From contig JACVVK020000337.1 in NCBI GenBank assembly GCA_018292915.2, forward strand, positions 480,001 to 544,000: a DNA stretch of 64,000 nucleotides. Direction: 5' to 3'. Both the position numbers and the translations under genes were made by a program. The number at the start of each line of letters is the position of its first letter. The stretch's first letter is position 1. Of the stretch, positions 23,675 to 37,969 are shown piece after piece. This DNA comes from Batillaria attramentaria (taxonomy: Eukaryota > Mollusca > Gastropoda > Batillariidae). The notes beneath the pieces are model-generated. The model was not told the origin of the DNA and ran no database searches. It saw only the letters and a program-made list of their open reading frames with translations.

Positions 23675-23791
23675 TTTAAAAAGGCCAGCAGAAATATTTG
23701 GCCCCAGTCGGGATTCGAACTCGAACGACCCGAGCATTAAAAGTCCAACGCTCTACCATTCGGCCATCCCGGCTTCCCACAAGACTCTCGG
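23675..23791 (-). mobile_element. SINE-A copy 6, tRNA-like 5' half, other side of the palindrome
   Basis: It resumes at AAAAAGGCCAGCAGAAAT exactly where the 3' half stopped and runs to the tRNA-like head (box B complement GGATTCGAACTCG, then ACGCTCTACCATTCGGCCAT). It ends GGCTTCCCA followed by the second copy of the 12-bp target-site duplication. Confidence 0.82.
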
Positions 23792-24193
23792 ACTCTCGCC
23801 AGTAGAAGTACTGACTCAAAATGGAACCTCGCAGTGTCGTGTACTTTCTGAACCTTTCACGGTCATTAGGACCAAGTCCGAACAAGAGTCGCAGAAAGGC
23901 ATCTTAATGTTACCCTCGTTAGGACTGATTCCGGCTAGTCCCAGTATAGACCCCATTTTTCCGTTCTGCAGCGGACAAAAAGCTCTCCTGATGCGGCCCC
24001 TGCATTTCATTTTCTCCTGACGGACTTAATACGTAAGTAAGGGCTACCATTTCTTCTTTCCCTCACGTCTGGACTCGGTTATTTTCCCGGCAGTGAGATG
24101 TTTCAGTGATTGCAAGCGAAGGGGGGACGAAATCGAATCCATCGGTGAAACGAGGCGTATGCACGAGGGTTCCTGGATTTATCCTGCTGTGAA

Positions 24194-24198
<5 letters not shown>

Positions 24199-24269
<71 letters not shown>
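24199..24269. repeat. (AG)n microsatellite
   Basis: About 35 AG units. Confidence 0.97.
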
Positions 24270-24271
<2 letters not shown>

Positions 24272-24606
24272 CTGTATTTTTTCAACGGTAGAACTCAGTA
24301 TTTGGCACCAGTGGCCACTGTATGATTTGCGTTTTACGAAACAAAATCAAGAACAAAAGTATAAATGAACTAAAACAACGATAAAACAACAACAACAACA
24401 AAACACACACACTTAGACTAAAACTAAGACGCACAATAAAGTTATTAATAAAAGTCCGACAATAAACATGGCTAAATGACTACTACATCCTCAGATCTCC
24501 TCCAACCCCCCCTCCCCCTCCACCACCACCACCACCTCTGCGGAAACTCTAAAAAAGCGGAATCCGAAATACAAAAGACAGACAACTGCTCAAAACACAC
24601 TAACAC

Positions 24607-24725
<119 letters not shown>

Positions 24726-26416
24726 AAGTGATGCAGACAGACCGACAGAGATTCAAATTCAAATCACATAAAGCACTAAGCGATGACACAGTTACTCTGT
24801 GTGATGTTCTCAGTTTTCTGACATTTTTATCTGCGTACAATACCAATAAAAACACAGCGGAAAGCGTCTTTTCCATAAAGAAAAAGTCCAGCCTTCAGAG
24901 TTTTCCGTAAAAAAAAATAAAAAAATCCACCCGTCAGAAACAGTCGAATAATTATTCGTGTTTGGGCAGAACGTCAAAATTTTCCGTAAACATGTAACCA
25001 GCACTGAGTAAGCTTTTTACTAAGTCTTTAATAAATAGATGAATATCCTTTGACTAGGCTGGTCAGCTTACAGAAACGCCGGATGTACCACAGCCAAGCG
25101 AACAATTAATGACATCCCCCACGGCAATGCTGGCTTACGCAGGGATGACCAGGAATTTTTTTGCTTAAAAACGCCGGGGCCGCCCAGTTCCATGTTTCAG
25201 TTTAAGCCGGCCAACTTACGGTTTGGAACAAACAGCCCGTAAGTTTTGCCTGTATGCCCGAGATACAGTATCTTGATGAATAGTAGAGCTCTTGGTGCGA
25301 TACAATGTTGTTTACGCTTTGCGTGAGCGGTGAAACATTCAGCTGAAATTGTACGGGTACTGTTGGCACAACAATGTTGCCGCTCAGTTTAGTACTGAAC
25401 CGCAGACGTCAGTGAGTGCGATTCCCGCTCAGTCCGCAGTGACGCCAGCATTTGAGGTGATGATGCTGTCACTGTGCAGGCGTCTACTGACTCAGTGACG
25501 TGGTGTGATGCTACGCGGGAGACAGCTCAGGACGATCTGTGCGGCACTGAATTCTACTTGAAGTAATTCTGCCTCTTTGTTTCACCGAGGAACTTGCGTC
25601 TCGGAAAATGACGTACACTACTGAAACTGAACTGAGTGCCAGCCGGGGACACACCATAGTTTCTCAAACTGATGTGGCATAAGCCTAGCGGCCGGGAGCA
25701 AAACCGGCTACAAGTGCCCGCCCGTGCCAATCATACTAGTTCAGTCTGCGTACATAAAACTGACCGGCTGACATACCCGGGGTCATTCCTACATACGCGA
25801 AAATTGCCCCAGTGTTTGCAGTTTGCTCTGGTGGAAAGTTAAACTCGGAGTTTCAAGCTACACCAGGTATTTTTTTTCAGTTCAGTTCAGTTCAGAGCAG
25901 TCACTGGCTGCACTGATCACTTCCGCGTCACTGAGATGGCCTATTCACAGCGGTTTCAGCGTTGATTCGGTTTCCGAGCAACACGCTGCATCAGTCACAG
26001 TGACCGAATGACCCAGGACATCTTTTCGTTGCCTGTATGAAAGAGACAATCTTCTCCCCCTCCCAGTGTCTCCTGTGGCACTGGCCGGTGCTCGTCGCGG
26101 CACCAGCTCAAGAACTCAGTGAAAGGATCGATTATTTTCAGCACGCACGGTGCTCGCCATCGCGAAGTTATTACGGTTCTGTTTATATGACTGGTGTTTT
26201 TTTTTTCGTTCCTGGAGAAAAATACAGAGTATTAGTGCGTGTTTATTTTCTTGCCTGAAACGAAACTCGTGATGGAAAAGCCGGTGAAGCCGGCGAACAC
26301 ACGGATCTAAAGGAATTTCTTAGGAATGCCGAGCCACTGTGGGCGACTGAGTAATATCCTTGACAGGGCCTCACTACGAGAGTTGGCGCGAGAGTTCAGA
26401 GTATAACTCCACGAAC

Positions 26417-26504
26417 ATGGCGAGAAGGATCGGTTGCTGCTATGCAGTTTGTGTTTTGATTTTTGTCTTCGTTATTCCTTCTTGTAAATCGGATACCATT
26501 CAAG
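26417..26504 (+). CDS. PLXDC2: PLXDC exon 1: signal peptide
   Basis: Encodes 29 residues plus one base: Met-Ala-Arg-Arg, then a hydrophobic core ([12 protein letters not shown]), then PSCKSDTIQ, a classic secretory signal with cleavage likely near Ser/Cys/Lys 22-25. The donor is AAG|GTGAGT, a strong consensus, phase 1. An in-frame join to exon 2, 32,307 bp downstream, recreates a Gly-less Gln-Asp junction (residues 29-30). No clear TATA box is visible in the 120 bases upstream, so the transcription start is not placed. Confidence 0.82.
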
Positions 26505-29500
26505 GTGAGTGAATTTTTGTTTTGTACGTAGTTTTCCAGCCTGTTTATCCCATTACGATCGTCTGTTTGGGTGTCGACCGCCGCAGTGTCTGCTTACCTG
26601 CGTTCCGGTGCAAGCTTACCTGACTACCGACAGTACAACCGCTCCTGACATCTTGCGACCGAAGTTAGCATGTTAGTTATGAGCATCGCTTCTTTGTAAA
26701 AACAACCCAAGCAGCAGATAATTCGCGCTTGCCTCTTTTTCTTTTAGACTTTGTCGTGTAAATTACAAAATAGTGGCCGCAAAAACATAACGGCCATTGC
26801 GGAGATAGTGCTTTGCTTTCGTAATGATGGTACACACAACAGTTAACCCCTTGTAACCTGAACTGTTGCCGAACGCTCCACCCGTGCCTGGTTTGGAATC
26901 GATCCTGATGACATAATCTTCCGTTTTGTCTAGTTTTAGACTCACGTTTATGCGGCAGGGGATTTCTTTGTGCGCAGTAGGTGAAGTGGAAGGCCTACAT
27001 AGCTTTATTTACAAACTACACACCAGTCACTGAGGACGGAGGAAGTCATTCAGGACTTGGTTTCGTAACACTCCACACGTCAGAGTTTTATTCAGGTCAC
27101 ATACATAGGTGCTGCTGCACTTGATCATTGGCAACTACAAATTGCAAGAAGGGTAATAATCAGTATAGCAGTGAAATGCCAGGTATGGAAGGGCATTTTT
27201 ATACTATCATTAGTACGAATAAAAGGAGGTGTCATGGGTACCAGTTAGATAAATGTACAAATGACTGGTTGTGGCATGTGAATTGTAAATTATAAAAACA
27301 GTAGTTTAAAATTTTCCTTTCAGTGGGGGAACATAAATTTTGTTGGCTGGTGTGTTAAAATAGTAGGAGATGGTTGGAAGCGTTGGTCAATCAGCAAAAG
27401 GCCAACTATAGTTCATGAAAAATGAATGGGGTTGGGTTACTTTTGGGTAAACATTCAGTTATGGCTTTTATGCAAACATGAGATCTTACAACATATTCTG
27501 TCTAGTGGAATCTGTAGCAGTGTTTTCACAGAGCCTCAGCTGAATCTCAACAGACACAGTGGACTGGAAATGATGTTTAACAGTTGCAGAGGGTTCTGTT
27601 TCATGGGAAAACATTCAGCAGTATCAATAGATGTTGATAAGGACAGAACCAGAAGGAGTGGATTTTGGAGAGATGTTCTTAGGTCTAGTCATGCTCATGG
27701 CTTGGGGGGGGGGGGGGGGGGGATGGAAATTTTATGTTTAGTACTGTTCCAGCACATATTTTTAATTTCATTTTAGTACTCTGTTCAGTTGTTTTGAGTG
27801 TCAAATGTGTCAATTTTTTTTGTGTCACAGAGCAGTGTTATGAAACAACATTCATCCATTTTATGAACTGCATCCTACACATTTAGTTCTAACTTTATGC
27901 TGTTGCCGTCATGGCGTGCTGTGAACTTCTCTGTAAAGACTATTTCAGTGCCAGATTATGCACACTTTTGTTAAATTCAGCTTCATGTACGTCAACACAC
28001 ATACCCTCATGCACATCTTTTGAGAATCTGCACTCTTGCCACGTTTTCAGACACCAGTACTTGCACCACAAGTAGCCTTCGCTTTCTTTAATCTTAACTA
28101 TTTTGTTTTATGATTCTCCTCCCCTTCCCTTTGCCCCAAACACACCAGGCTGTTTTATAGTACAGTGGACTAGCTTGAGAAAAGGCAAGACAAGGGACAG
28201 GCAAAGAGAATTGCCAACAGGCCATTCACTTTATTGATTTTCCCACTGGAACCAGGCAGGCAGCTAGGAGCAGAACCCCAAATCCTCAGCACAGCAGCCT
28301 CCCTTTCTTGCCTCTGTCATGTGCTGGCATGTGCTGCTATGAAGGCCCCACTCCACTCAAAGAAAAGGAAAAAAGAAGTAAATGCAGATGGTTGTACAGC
28401 TATGGTGCACATAAAGACAAAAACTGTGATTGTGAATGTTAATAATATATATATGGTCAAGAGTACAGAGTTGAGTCTAGTGAGTGTGACATGAGTACCC
28501 AGTTTTCAGCAAAGTGATAAACAAACTATTTTATATGAATTTGGTGTGTCTTGTCATGAGCAAACTTCACAGAATCTGATTTTCTCATACAAGTTGTCGA
28601 TTGGCCGTATTTGAAAAAATAAGTTGTGAGTTTGTACATAACATTAAACACTGTCACAATTTTGCAGACTTGAAATTTCAAGGCAAAAACAAGCCAGTGA
28701 TGTTGTTTGCATTTTGTGTTTTTATTTTGAAGGCTTAACCTTCAGCAATATCACAAAAGAGAAGGAAAGACTCACTAGATGCAAAGAAATGCAATGAAAA
28801 AGTGGTGTGAACATAACTTTACATCAAGCGGCATGTTAAACTGAAATGAGCACCATTATGACAGAGTACTGATACTGTTTGGTCAATAAAACCTTCTTAA
28901 GAAAATTGTTTGGGTTACTCAATAATAATGTAGTGCAATACATGAACAATAATAAATGATACGTGAACAGAAATGGATTCAAATGTTTCTGGTTTTCTGC
29001 TTGACGGAACATGTCAATAAAACCCTTTAAAAAGCTAAACATTTTATTCCAGTTATTATTGTTTCCCAGTGAAATTAAAGACTGACCCTTGAAATACATG
29101 CAAAAACAAAAATAACAGTTGCTACTTCACTGTGTTCCTGAATAAAGTGATCAAAGAAAGAACTGAGCATGCTTAAACATAACATTACAACATGACAGAC
29201 TCATTCCAAACTTTTAAAGTCACACAGAAGGAAAAGGTACAAAAAAATATATTACCAGTGACTTTGTTTTTATGGTAAATACACCTTAGTCACACAAAAA
29301 TGTATCTAACAGATTTAACACATGAATTATTACCATATCCAGCTGTCTGAACATAACTTGACACACTTGAACACAACATTACACTGTGACAGACAAATTT
29401 CAGATCTAGCTAAAGTCAACCAGAAGGAAAACGAACAAAACATATCAGTTGTAGTAAGTGCGGTTCAATGGGAGGTACTCTTTAACCCCCTCAAAGTATG

Positions 29501-32195
29501 ATTTTAAGCTTAATCCCATAGATAATTGCTATCTCAAGCTACATGAATGTAACTTTACGCAACTTCGAACATAACACTACACTGTGACAGACTCATTTGA
29601 GACTGTCAAAATCAAACAAGAGGAAACGGAACACAAAAAAATGTATTACCAGGAAGTGTGCTTTAATCGAAGGTACACATTCTCTTCACAAAAATATGAT
29701 TTAAAAGCATAATAAAATTGTTAACTGTCATTATCAAGTTGCTGGAACTTAACTTGACAAACACTCGTGCAACAGCTTTCACTCAAACACACACAGGAAT
29801 GATGTATACAAACTGCTATAATCAAAAAGGGGCTCACAGCATAGGAAATACTGAATACATATCATTTTTCAGTACAGCAAAGGAAAAAAATGTAACCTTT
29901 GACTGAACATAACTTGAAACCCACTGTCTGTGTATAAAGTTGTGTTCAAACACAAACAGCTCCTGCACATTTTCTATTGGTGTGATCCTGGAAAAAAAAA
30001 ACACAGTCATGAATAAAAACACATAATTTCGCTGTCCTCTATTTCTGGCCATTAAAAAAATGAAGGAATGCCCAAGTTGTTGTTTGTACATAACATAACA
30101 ACTGCATGAATCTGGGTACGGTGTGTAAAGTTAACTTCAATAAACAAACAGATGAACACACAAAAATGTGTTTGAATGGAAATTTTCAAGACTCCAGGGA
30201 GAAAAATTATTCCAAAGATGTTTAGCAGGATATTCTATTTTTGTTTGGTGCTAGACTTGTCGTCGTATGAGTTTGAACATAATGCTGACGACCTTCGTTT
30301 GTGAGTAAAGTTGTGTTCAAACCAGAGACATCTGAAATTTTACATAAGAAAGCTTTACTCCCCGCAAAGGATCTTTTTCCGAGTAGCTTTCCACCTAAAA
30401 ATACCTAAGGCATTCATTGTTTGTTGCTGAATACACAACTTTTGTAACAGAGTCATGAACATAACGTTTACAACCTAAACCACAAATGTCTCCACGGCTG
30501 TATCGATTAGAATCACGACAAGGATTAACATCCACGTGTTGGTGATACCAATCACCACACTAACATCGAGTTTACCATTGCCGCTGTTGTCAGCAGTATT
30601 CCAAAATGCACAAGAACACAGACTCTTTGTGTTTATTCACTTTTTGCTGCTGAGTTGACTAGATTTGTCTGAACATAACACTTAACACTTAAAACTTACC
30701 CTCGGGATTATCAGCTGCCTCCTCCAGTGACGGTAATCAAAGTCATCGGCTCAAAGAAATCATGCTTCCAGCTTGTGTTTGAAACGGCCGCTGGTTGAAT
30801 TTATCTCATACCCGAGTGTAGCAATCGATTTTTTCTCGCATGAACATAACAGGAAAATTAACACACCGTCGGGTCTTCGAAATCAACACGAAGTTTCTTT
30901 TCAACAACACGAGATATATCGATGTTCTTCCATGAAAAATAAAGAGTGAAAAAACGATGTTGAGATTATGCAAGTTAGGTATTTCGCAGGACAAAAGTAC
31001 GCTCGACCTCGATGGTCGATGTTGATCATCGGAAGTTTACGACGACGTTATGTCCAAACGTGCCTACATTTTCAGTCATTTTTCTAAAAAACGGAAAATA
31101 TTTGACACCTGCCAGTATGCCGACTGAAATAAAGGCAGTTTTGAGCATTTGGAGACAGCAAATGGGTTCACTGACCGTTCTCCATGTTTCTCAAAATAAC
31201 ACTTCAGCGATCGCAAGTACTTTCTGTCACGTTTTTCTTCCACTGCAATCACCGATTTTTCGCCAAAAACCCAGAGTTTTAAACGCAAGAAGTAAATGTA
31301 CCACATCCAACTCTCACTGTTTGAAACTCTGATTTATACTGAACAAGTGAGCCAAAGTAGACAACTGTGCATGCTTTTTAAACAAATTTGTAGCATCATT
31401 CATGTGAATGGGTAGCCATTTTGAGCAGTCGACTCACCTCTGTACTCTTGACCATATATATATATATATATCACTTTATCAGTAATGATGATGATTCAGA
31501 TTTTGTTGGATTTATAAAACATTTAAATGAATCCTTTTTTTCTTCTTTTAGCTCTCGATCATATAAGCACATTATTGTTGTTGATACATGATAAATAGAC
31601 ATGACATCAGGGTCACATTTCTCCACCAGTGAGGGGTTTTGGTCACTTTTTCCATGGTTGACATTTTTCCCCCAGCGCTTTAAAAAAAAGTTTTGTTTTT
31701 GTTTTTGTTTTATCAGAAGCATCTTCTCATTAAAGGAAATGAAAGCACCAGGGGCTCCAGGACTGAAAGAGTGGTGTGGGGATCCATATAATTTCCTTTG
31801 AACTGCATTTTTGTCATCTTCAAGTTTGATGACATGGATCTTAGGTTCTCGTGCACCAGAAATCAATTTTTTTTTTTCTGTTTTGAAATGATGTGCTGAA
31901 CCACTTTCATGATGACTCAAGAACTTTACAATTGAGTAGCCACAGTGTCAGCGTAAAAGCCTACAGTAATTGAATTATACATGAGATGGCCCATTGTAAT
32001 AACCTACAAACTCATCATTTCTGTCTGTGTCTGTGTCTCTGTCCATCTCTCTCTCTGTCTCTTACTCTCACTTTGTGTTTGTGTGTGAAATTCTGGTTTA
32101 CTCCCTAAAGTGTAGTGTATGGCGTATTGTCCTGAGTTAAATAAACCTGATAGTCTGAGTAGGTCCACTTCTTTTCTTTTACTGCTTTTATTTGT

Positions 32196-32287
<92 letters not shown>

Positions 32288-35015
32288 GGGGGGGGGGGGG
32301 GGGAGAGAGAGAGAGAGCGCGAGCACAGAACCTCAGTGACTTTCCAGGCCAGTGTGTCACCGCTGTGAATGGTCCGACTCAGAGCAGGTCACGGAGTGGG
32401 TTGGAATGAGGAAGTCAAACAGTCACGCTGTGTGCCAACTTAAAACACAGCACGCGTACGCGCATAGTGATTAGAATACGTACACGTACATGTTTCTGCC
32501 ATTAAGTTGTTAGTCCAGTAGTGCGGAGGAATTAAACGGAGTGACAGTTACCAGAACGGAAAAGACTTTGAGACTGGAAAGAGAGAGAGAGAGTAAAAGT
32601 AAACCATTATTTTTTTCCATTATTTTTTTCAGTGGTAAAATTTGTAGACGCTTTGCCCATTTCAAAACCTTGCTGTTATACTACTTACAGAAAAAAAAAA
32701 TTGAGGAAAAACTACTTACCCTACTAAAAGAGAGATATATAGCCTAAAGGCTGAAAACATGCGTGCAAGACAAGCCAGATTAATTTCCCATGTTTTCAGT
32801 TGAATAAATGATTTATAGCCAACAGGGGACAAGATACTTAGCCTGGCTTACACCCATCATAAGATGTCAAGGGTTGCTTGCAAAACATGCTGAACTCAAT
32901 GAAGATGCAGTTCCTTATTGTGTGTTTGTGCCTGCTTCTAAAGGCAGGCATGCCAGCAGCATCCAAAACCAGTCACATCTGCCGCAAAACTCGTCACCGT
33001 TTTATTCAAAACACCTGGTTAGGTGCGTGTTCTGAGGGGTTCATTTTGATCGAATTTTTGCTGAATCATTCAAGCTGTGTCATGGTGTCTGTGAAGAACA
33101 TGGGTAAGGTTCTCGGCTTTCACTTGGCATAGTCTGGCTTCTTGTCAGCACAGCAGGGGGTGACCTTTAACAAGTTTACCAACTATGGCCATTTTAGAGC
33201 AACGCCTGGAATAGCAAGGTGGTCTGTCACTTTCTGTTACCAGTGTAACTGTCCCCTGGTTGCAAATGACAGTGTTGATGAGGATCCCCTCCCCCCTCCC
33301 CCCCAATATTTGTGGGTTGAATTTTTGTTTACAGTTCTGTAAGGTTTTGTGGTTTATTTAAATTCGAAACTAAAATTGAATAGTGTGGGTCGGCAAGGCT
33401 TAGAAGTCAGTAGTTCTATTATTTTGGGATAGTGTGGGGGAACTCAGTATCAGCTGAACTAAACTTTCCTTTAGTAAGCAACCCGTGAATGCCAGTGCAT
33501 GGTCCTCAAGTACAGACTGGTGTTTCCAACAATAGCTACCGTGAATGGTGGGGGCGGGGGGGGGGGGGGGGGCTGAAGACGGGGGCATTGTGTTTGTTTG
33601 CTTACATGGGAACTGAGCTTGTACCCATCAGTAGCAGACCGACTGCTCCTCTGTACGCTTGTGTTCGGTCTTGTTTGACCGGGGAGAGGGAGAGACAGTC
33701 TCTATCCTGGATCTGGCTGAAGTGGCAAAGGAGGGAGGGGGGTGTAGATGGTGGCTGGGGGTGGAAAGGGGAGGGGGTGGGGGTCGCGGAGTCGTGACTG
33801 GGTCTACTGGCCCCAGGAGAATACTAAAGCCAAAATATCTCACCTATGTCGTGGGACATGTTCGCTTTGTGGTCCCCCTGTTTGCCTTTTGTCTCAGGTT
33901 CGGTGCAGCAATTGGAGGGGCTTTTGTCCCGGCCGGCGTCAGCCGGGGACTGCAAGAGGGGGAGATGGGGCAGCGGTGGTGTAATCCTGTGTCATACGAC
34001 AAGGAAATCGGCAGTCACACCTGTCAAAAGCGGTCGCCTGTTAACGTGGTGAAGCGCAGAAGTACATACCGGCTAGGCGTTCTCGCGGCCCTCTCTGCTT
34101 GACCACAGATTCCGTCCGCGTTGTGACCCGACAGACTTTTTTTTGGGGGGGTTCTGGGTTCTTCCTCTTTCATGAGTTTGTTCTTGCGCATCTTCTGTTA
34201 ATAAAGTATTGGAGTTCCAGGAGTTCTACAACAGGGGGGGGGGGGGGGGGGGCAGCGTTTTGTCATAATTCTTGAGCCCTCCAGATAATATGAGCCCTCC
34301 AGATAATATTATGACAGGGCTTCAACTCGTTCATGGTCATTCGTCCGATTCGAAATGTCCGAGTACTTTCTTACAAAGTCCTATCATTTCTGCGCCACAG
34401 AGTGCAACAGTCAGACAAATGCCCAATACTTTTTTTTTTTTTTCTGTCAGCCAGGACATTTTGTCCAATTAGAGTTCCCATGAATACGGAGCCCTGATAA
34501 TTATGAGATTCGTCTTTCCATAGATAGAGCTATTGTATTTTTTTTTTACACCAGCGACTTACTGGTGTCGGTTTTTTATGCTTTGTTTCTTACAAAATTG
34601 GCAGTAAAATACAGTATACATACATGTTTACAGACCGACTAGTGTCGCAGAAACGGATTTACTTGTTTGATTTCAAGGCAGATTTATGGCACCAGATCTG
34701 CAGACACCGCAGCAATAGAATTATTATGCGTTTGGCAGTTATTGAATATTTATGAGCGTGGATGATTGGGGAGGAGTGTGTGTGTGTTTGCAGAGCTTCA
34801 GATTGTTTTTAAATGTCATGGGCCCAATGACCCATGGCTGAGCAAAATGAGGGGTCAATTTTCAAAATGATGGGTCATTGACAAAATCTGGAAACGAAAA
34901 AAAGTCAGAGGTGTACTAACTTTATTTAGTCCTTCTTGAAGAGGTAGCGCCTTCTTTTCTGCGCCCACACCTGAACAGCTTTTTCAAAGGGCATGTTTTG
35001 AAAGTTGGATCCGGC

Positions 35016-35102
<87 letters not shown>

Positions 35103-37903
35103 GACAATGACAAACCTTTATTTTTCAACGGTATAAGATTTTGGCCATCGGCCAGTTTACAACCTTGTCGTTGCTAAACTACAGAAACTTAGTAAGGAAG
35201 CACACACACACACACACACACACTTAGTAAGGAAGCACAGAGAGAGAGCGAGTTTTTCCTGACATGACATGCATGTTTTCAAATGTGTGATATTTACAAA
35301 GGTTATGATACTATCCTTAAAATTAGCTGGACTGTTGGGAGCTGTACAAGGCCTGTCTCTCTCTCTCTCTCTCTCGCTCAGCCCCCCCCCCCCCCCCCCC
35401 CCCGGCAGCCCACACACATACACACAGTTTAGGCCTACTTTCCTCCCTCCAACTTTTCCTCCCCGACCTTTCTGTTAGATTTCGTCATGACCCATCATTT
35501 TCACTTTGGAAACGAAGTCATGCCGTTGGGGGAAAAGCATCATATAGATCTCTCACGCCGACGCGTTGCGGCGTTCAATTTCATGAGATCATGAATATGA
35601 AAACGACCTACTTGCAGCTGCCGATTCAGTCCGAGCAAATGTGAGCAGAGACTGGCCTGCCACCAATTTTATTTTCTTCGCCGATGGTTTTTTTCGACAT
35701 TTTTGATGGAGCAGTTGATACAGAAACAAGCATTCAGTTCTCGGAATCTGCAGACGTCCAAGCAAACTCTCTGTTAATATAAGCGTTTTCATTGGATGTT
35801 CCTAACAGAGAAAACCAATGAGATTCACGTTTATTCAGCGATGTTGGCATCACCGAGTAATATAAGTAAGGTATTCGCGGATTGGCTTTCGGGAAGATCT
35901 GTCATCCAATGACGTGCTGCGATACGATACATGTTGGGCAGGCAAGGCAGTGCAGAAACGCGATGTTTTTAGTTTCACTAGGTCTACTCCGATGTGCAGA
36001 AGGCCAAAAGTACGCGCGCCACACTGGCGCATACACATTAACTCTTGCGCGTCATTTTGATATTTCACGCGTCAATGGCGCGGGCGCGCCGACAATCTGA
36101 AGCTATGTGTTTGGGAGGGGGGGGGGGGGCAGTTGCTGTGATAAGTTGAACACCTGTGTATAAATTTCCCAATGTGATGCAAGAGACGTGATGTCAGGTC
36201 GTTCGATGCGTGTGTCAGGTCCTGCATAACCCAACGGTGATAAAATACAGCATGCTGCAAGTTCCATTACCAGATCTCGGCTCATATTCCTTTCAAATGT
36301 GAAATGCCCCATCTAGTCTCTCTTCTAGTGTCTGTGTTTGTGTCGAATGACACCACGTTGGTTGTGAATTTAACACAGCAGAAGACTGAGGAAAATGTCG
36401 GGCCTTTTTTTTACCCTTGAATTTTTTTACTTCCTTTTTTTTCCGGTTGGCACGGTTTTGTTGCTGTTCTTGAAAGCATTGAAGGCGCAAAGGATCTGCC
36501 GAGGACATTAACATGTTGGTTGTTGTTTTTGGTTTTTCTGAGATGCCTTCTCCCAGAAAATACAAAAAGTCTCCGCAGAACAAGATCAATATTTTATATT
36601 CTCTGGCGGAATTCACGCAGTCGATTTTTTTTTTTGGGGGGGGGGGGGGGGTGGAATACGAAAATCTAATGAGGTCAGTGAGCCTTTATTTTTATTTTTT
36701 CCCCAGCAGGCATCAGCTTCCGACCCGAAATCGCCGCGGGGCTGAAGTGAAAATAAGTTTGGTTTTTGGAAACCCCATTACGGCGTTTTCCATTACAGAA
36801 TGTAAATTTGATTTTAAACTCGTAATCCTGTTTTGCTGTAGGGACGGGATATTACGGGCACGCTCTCGCAGATGAATACGTTGAGCGCCGGCTTCTGGGC
36901 TACCCCACTGCCCCCTTGGCGCAAGACACTTGATCACTCAGTACGAGGAGTGGTACTTTGCATTGAGGGCACCGATCTTCAACCGGTTTGACGTTCCGCA
37001 GCGTCGCAAATGATTGTTATTGATTATAGGCGAGCCGCGTGTATTCTTTTACACCCGTTTATGGAAATCACGACCGTTTTAAAGTCCGCAGGGGGGTAAT
37101 GGAGGACTCGCCAACGATTCTATTCTTCGAGATATCAGATGTACGGCGCGGCTAAAGGCTAACGGAATATCATGCACAAACATTTCCCCCCATGTGGAAT
37201 GTGTACGTGCCCAAGTCTGTATCATTGTGTGGGATGGAGCAGGTATGTAATAATACGAATGAAAATATATAACCACTTCGTCTGTGTCTTGTTTCAGTGT
37301 TGTACAGTAACTTAAGAGTAATTTAGACGAGATTCTCCCCCCCCCCCCCCCCGTTTAACTGGTCAAAGTGACGTTTGTTTTTGTTATTGTCTGTCAGTGT
37401 TGTTTTTATGTTTGTTTTGTTTGAGGACAGAGTGGGTCAGTTTTAAATTTCACTTTAGACAGTTTTGAGGTTGACTACTACTTTGGCCAGGTGTTCTGAT
37501 GTCATTAAGTCCGTCTCTCCTCCCCCCCACCCTCATCCCCGTACTCCCCCCCCCCCCCCCCCCACACACACACCCGAAGTGGTTTGCCTTATTTAACAGT
37601 GGATCAGTTCCATAAGTATAATGTATTACCTCCGCGATTTCTTGCCAGCACTGGTCCATTAATTCGAGTCCGACAAAATTAGACACATTTTTCATGCGGC
37701 TTATGTTCCAAATGGAAACTTGAAATGCAAGCAAGACGACAACAGCGGAGGCGACAGTTTTGAGTTACAGCGCATTAGCTCTCCGGGAGGGCACAGAGAA
37801 TGAGACGTGTATTGAATTACACCCTCGGGTGGACTGGCAGTTACATGGCATTAGAAATGTAGATCTGGGCACGTTTTCTTGTCTGGCGGTGTATCTGGTT
37901 ACT

Positions 37904-37969
<66 letters not shown>

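Noticed and set aside
29904..30322. microRNA cluster suggested by the two hairpins in the 184-bp array
   Set aside because: Stems of only about 12 bp with 20-28-base loops are too short for a pre-miRNA; kept only as a repeat feature.
31012..31332. 106-codon frame just after the 184-bp array
   Set aside because: No homology and an overlapping minus-strand frame of similar quality; compatible with chance in AT-balanced DNA.
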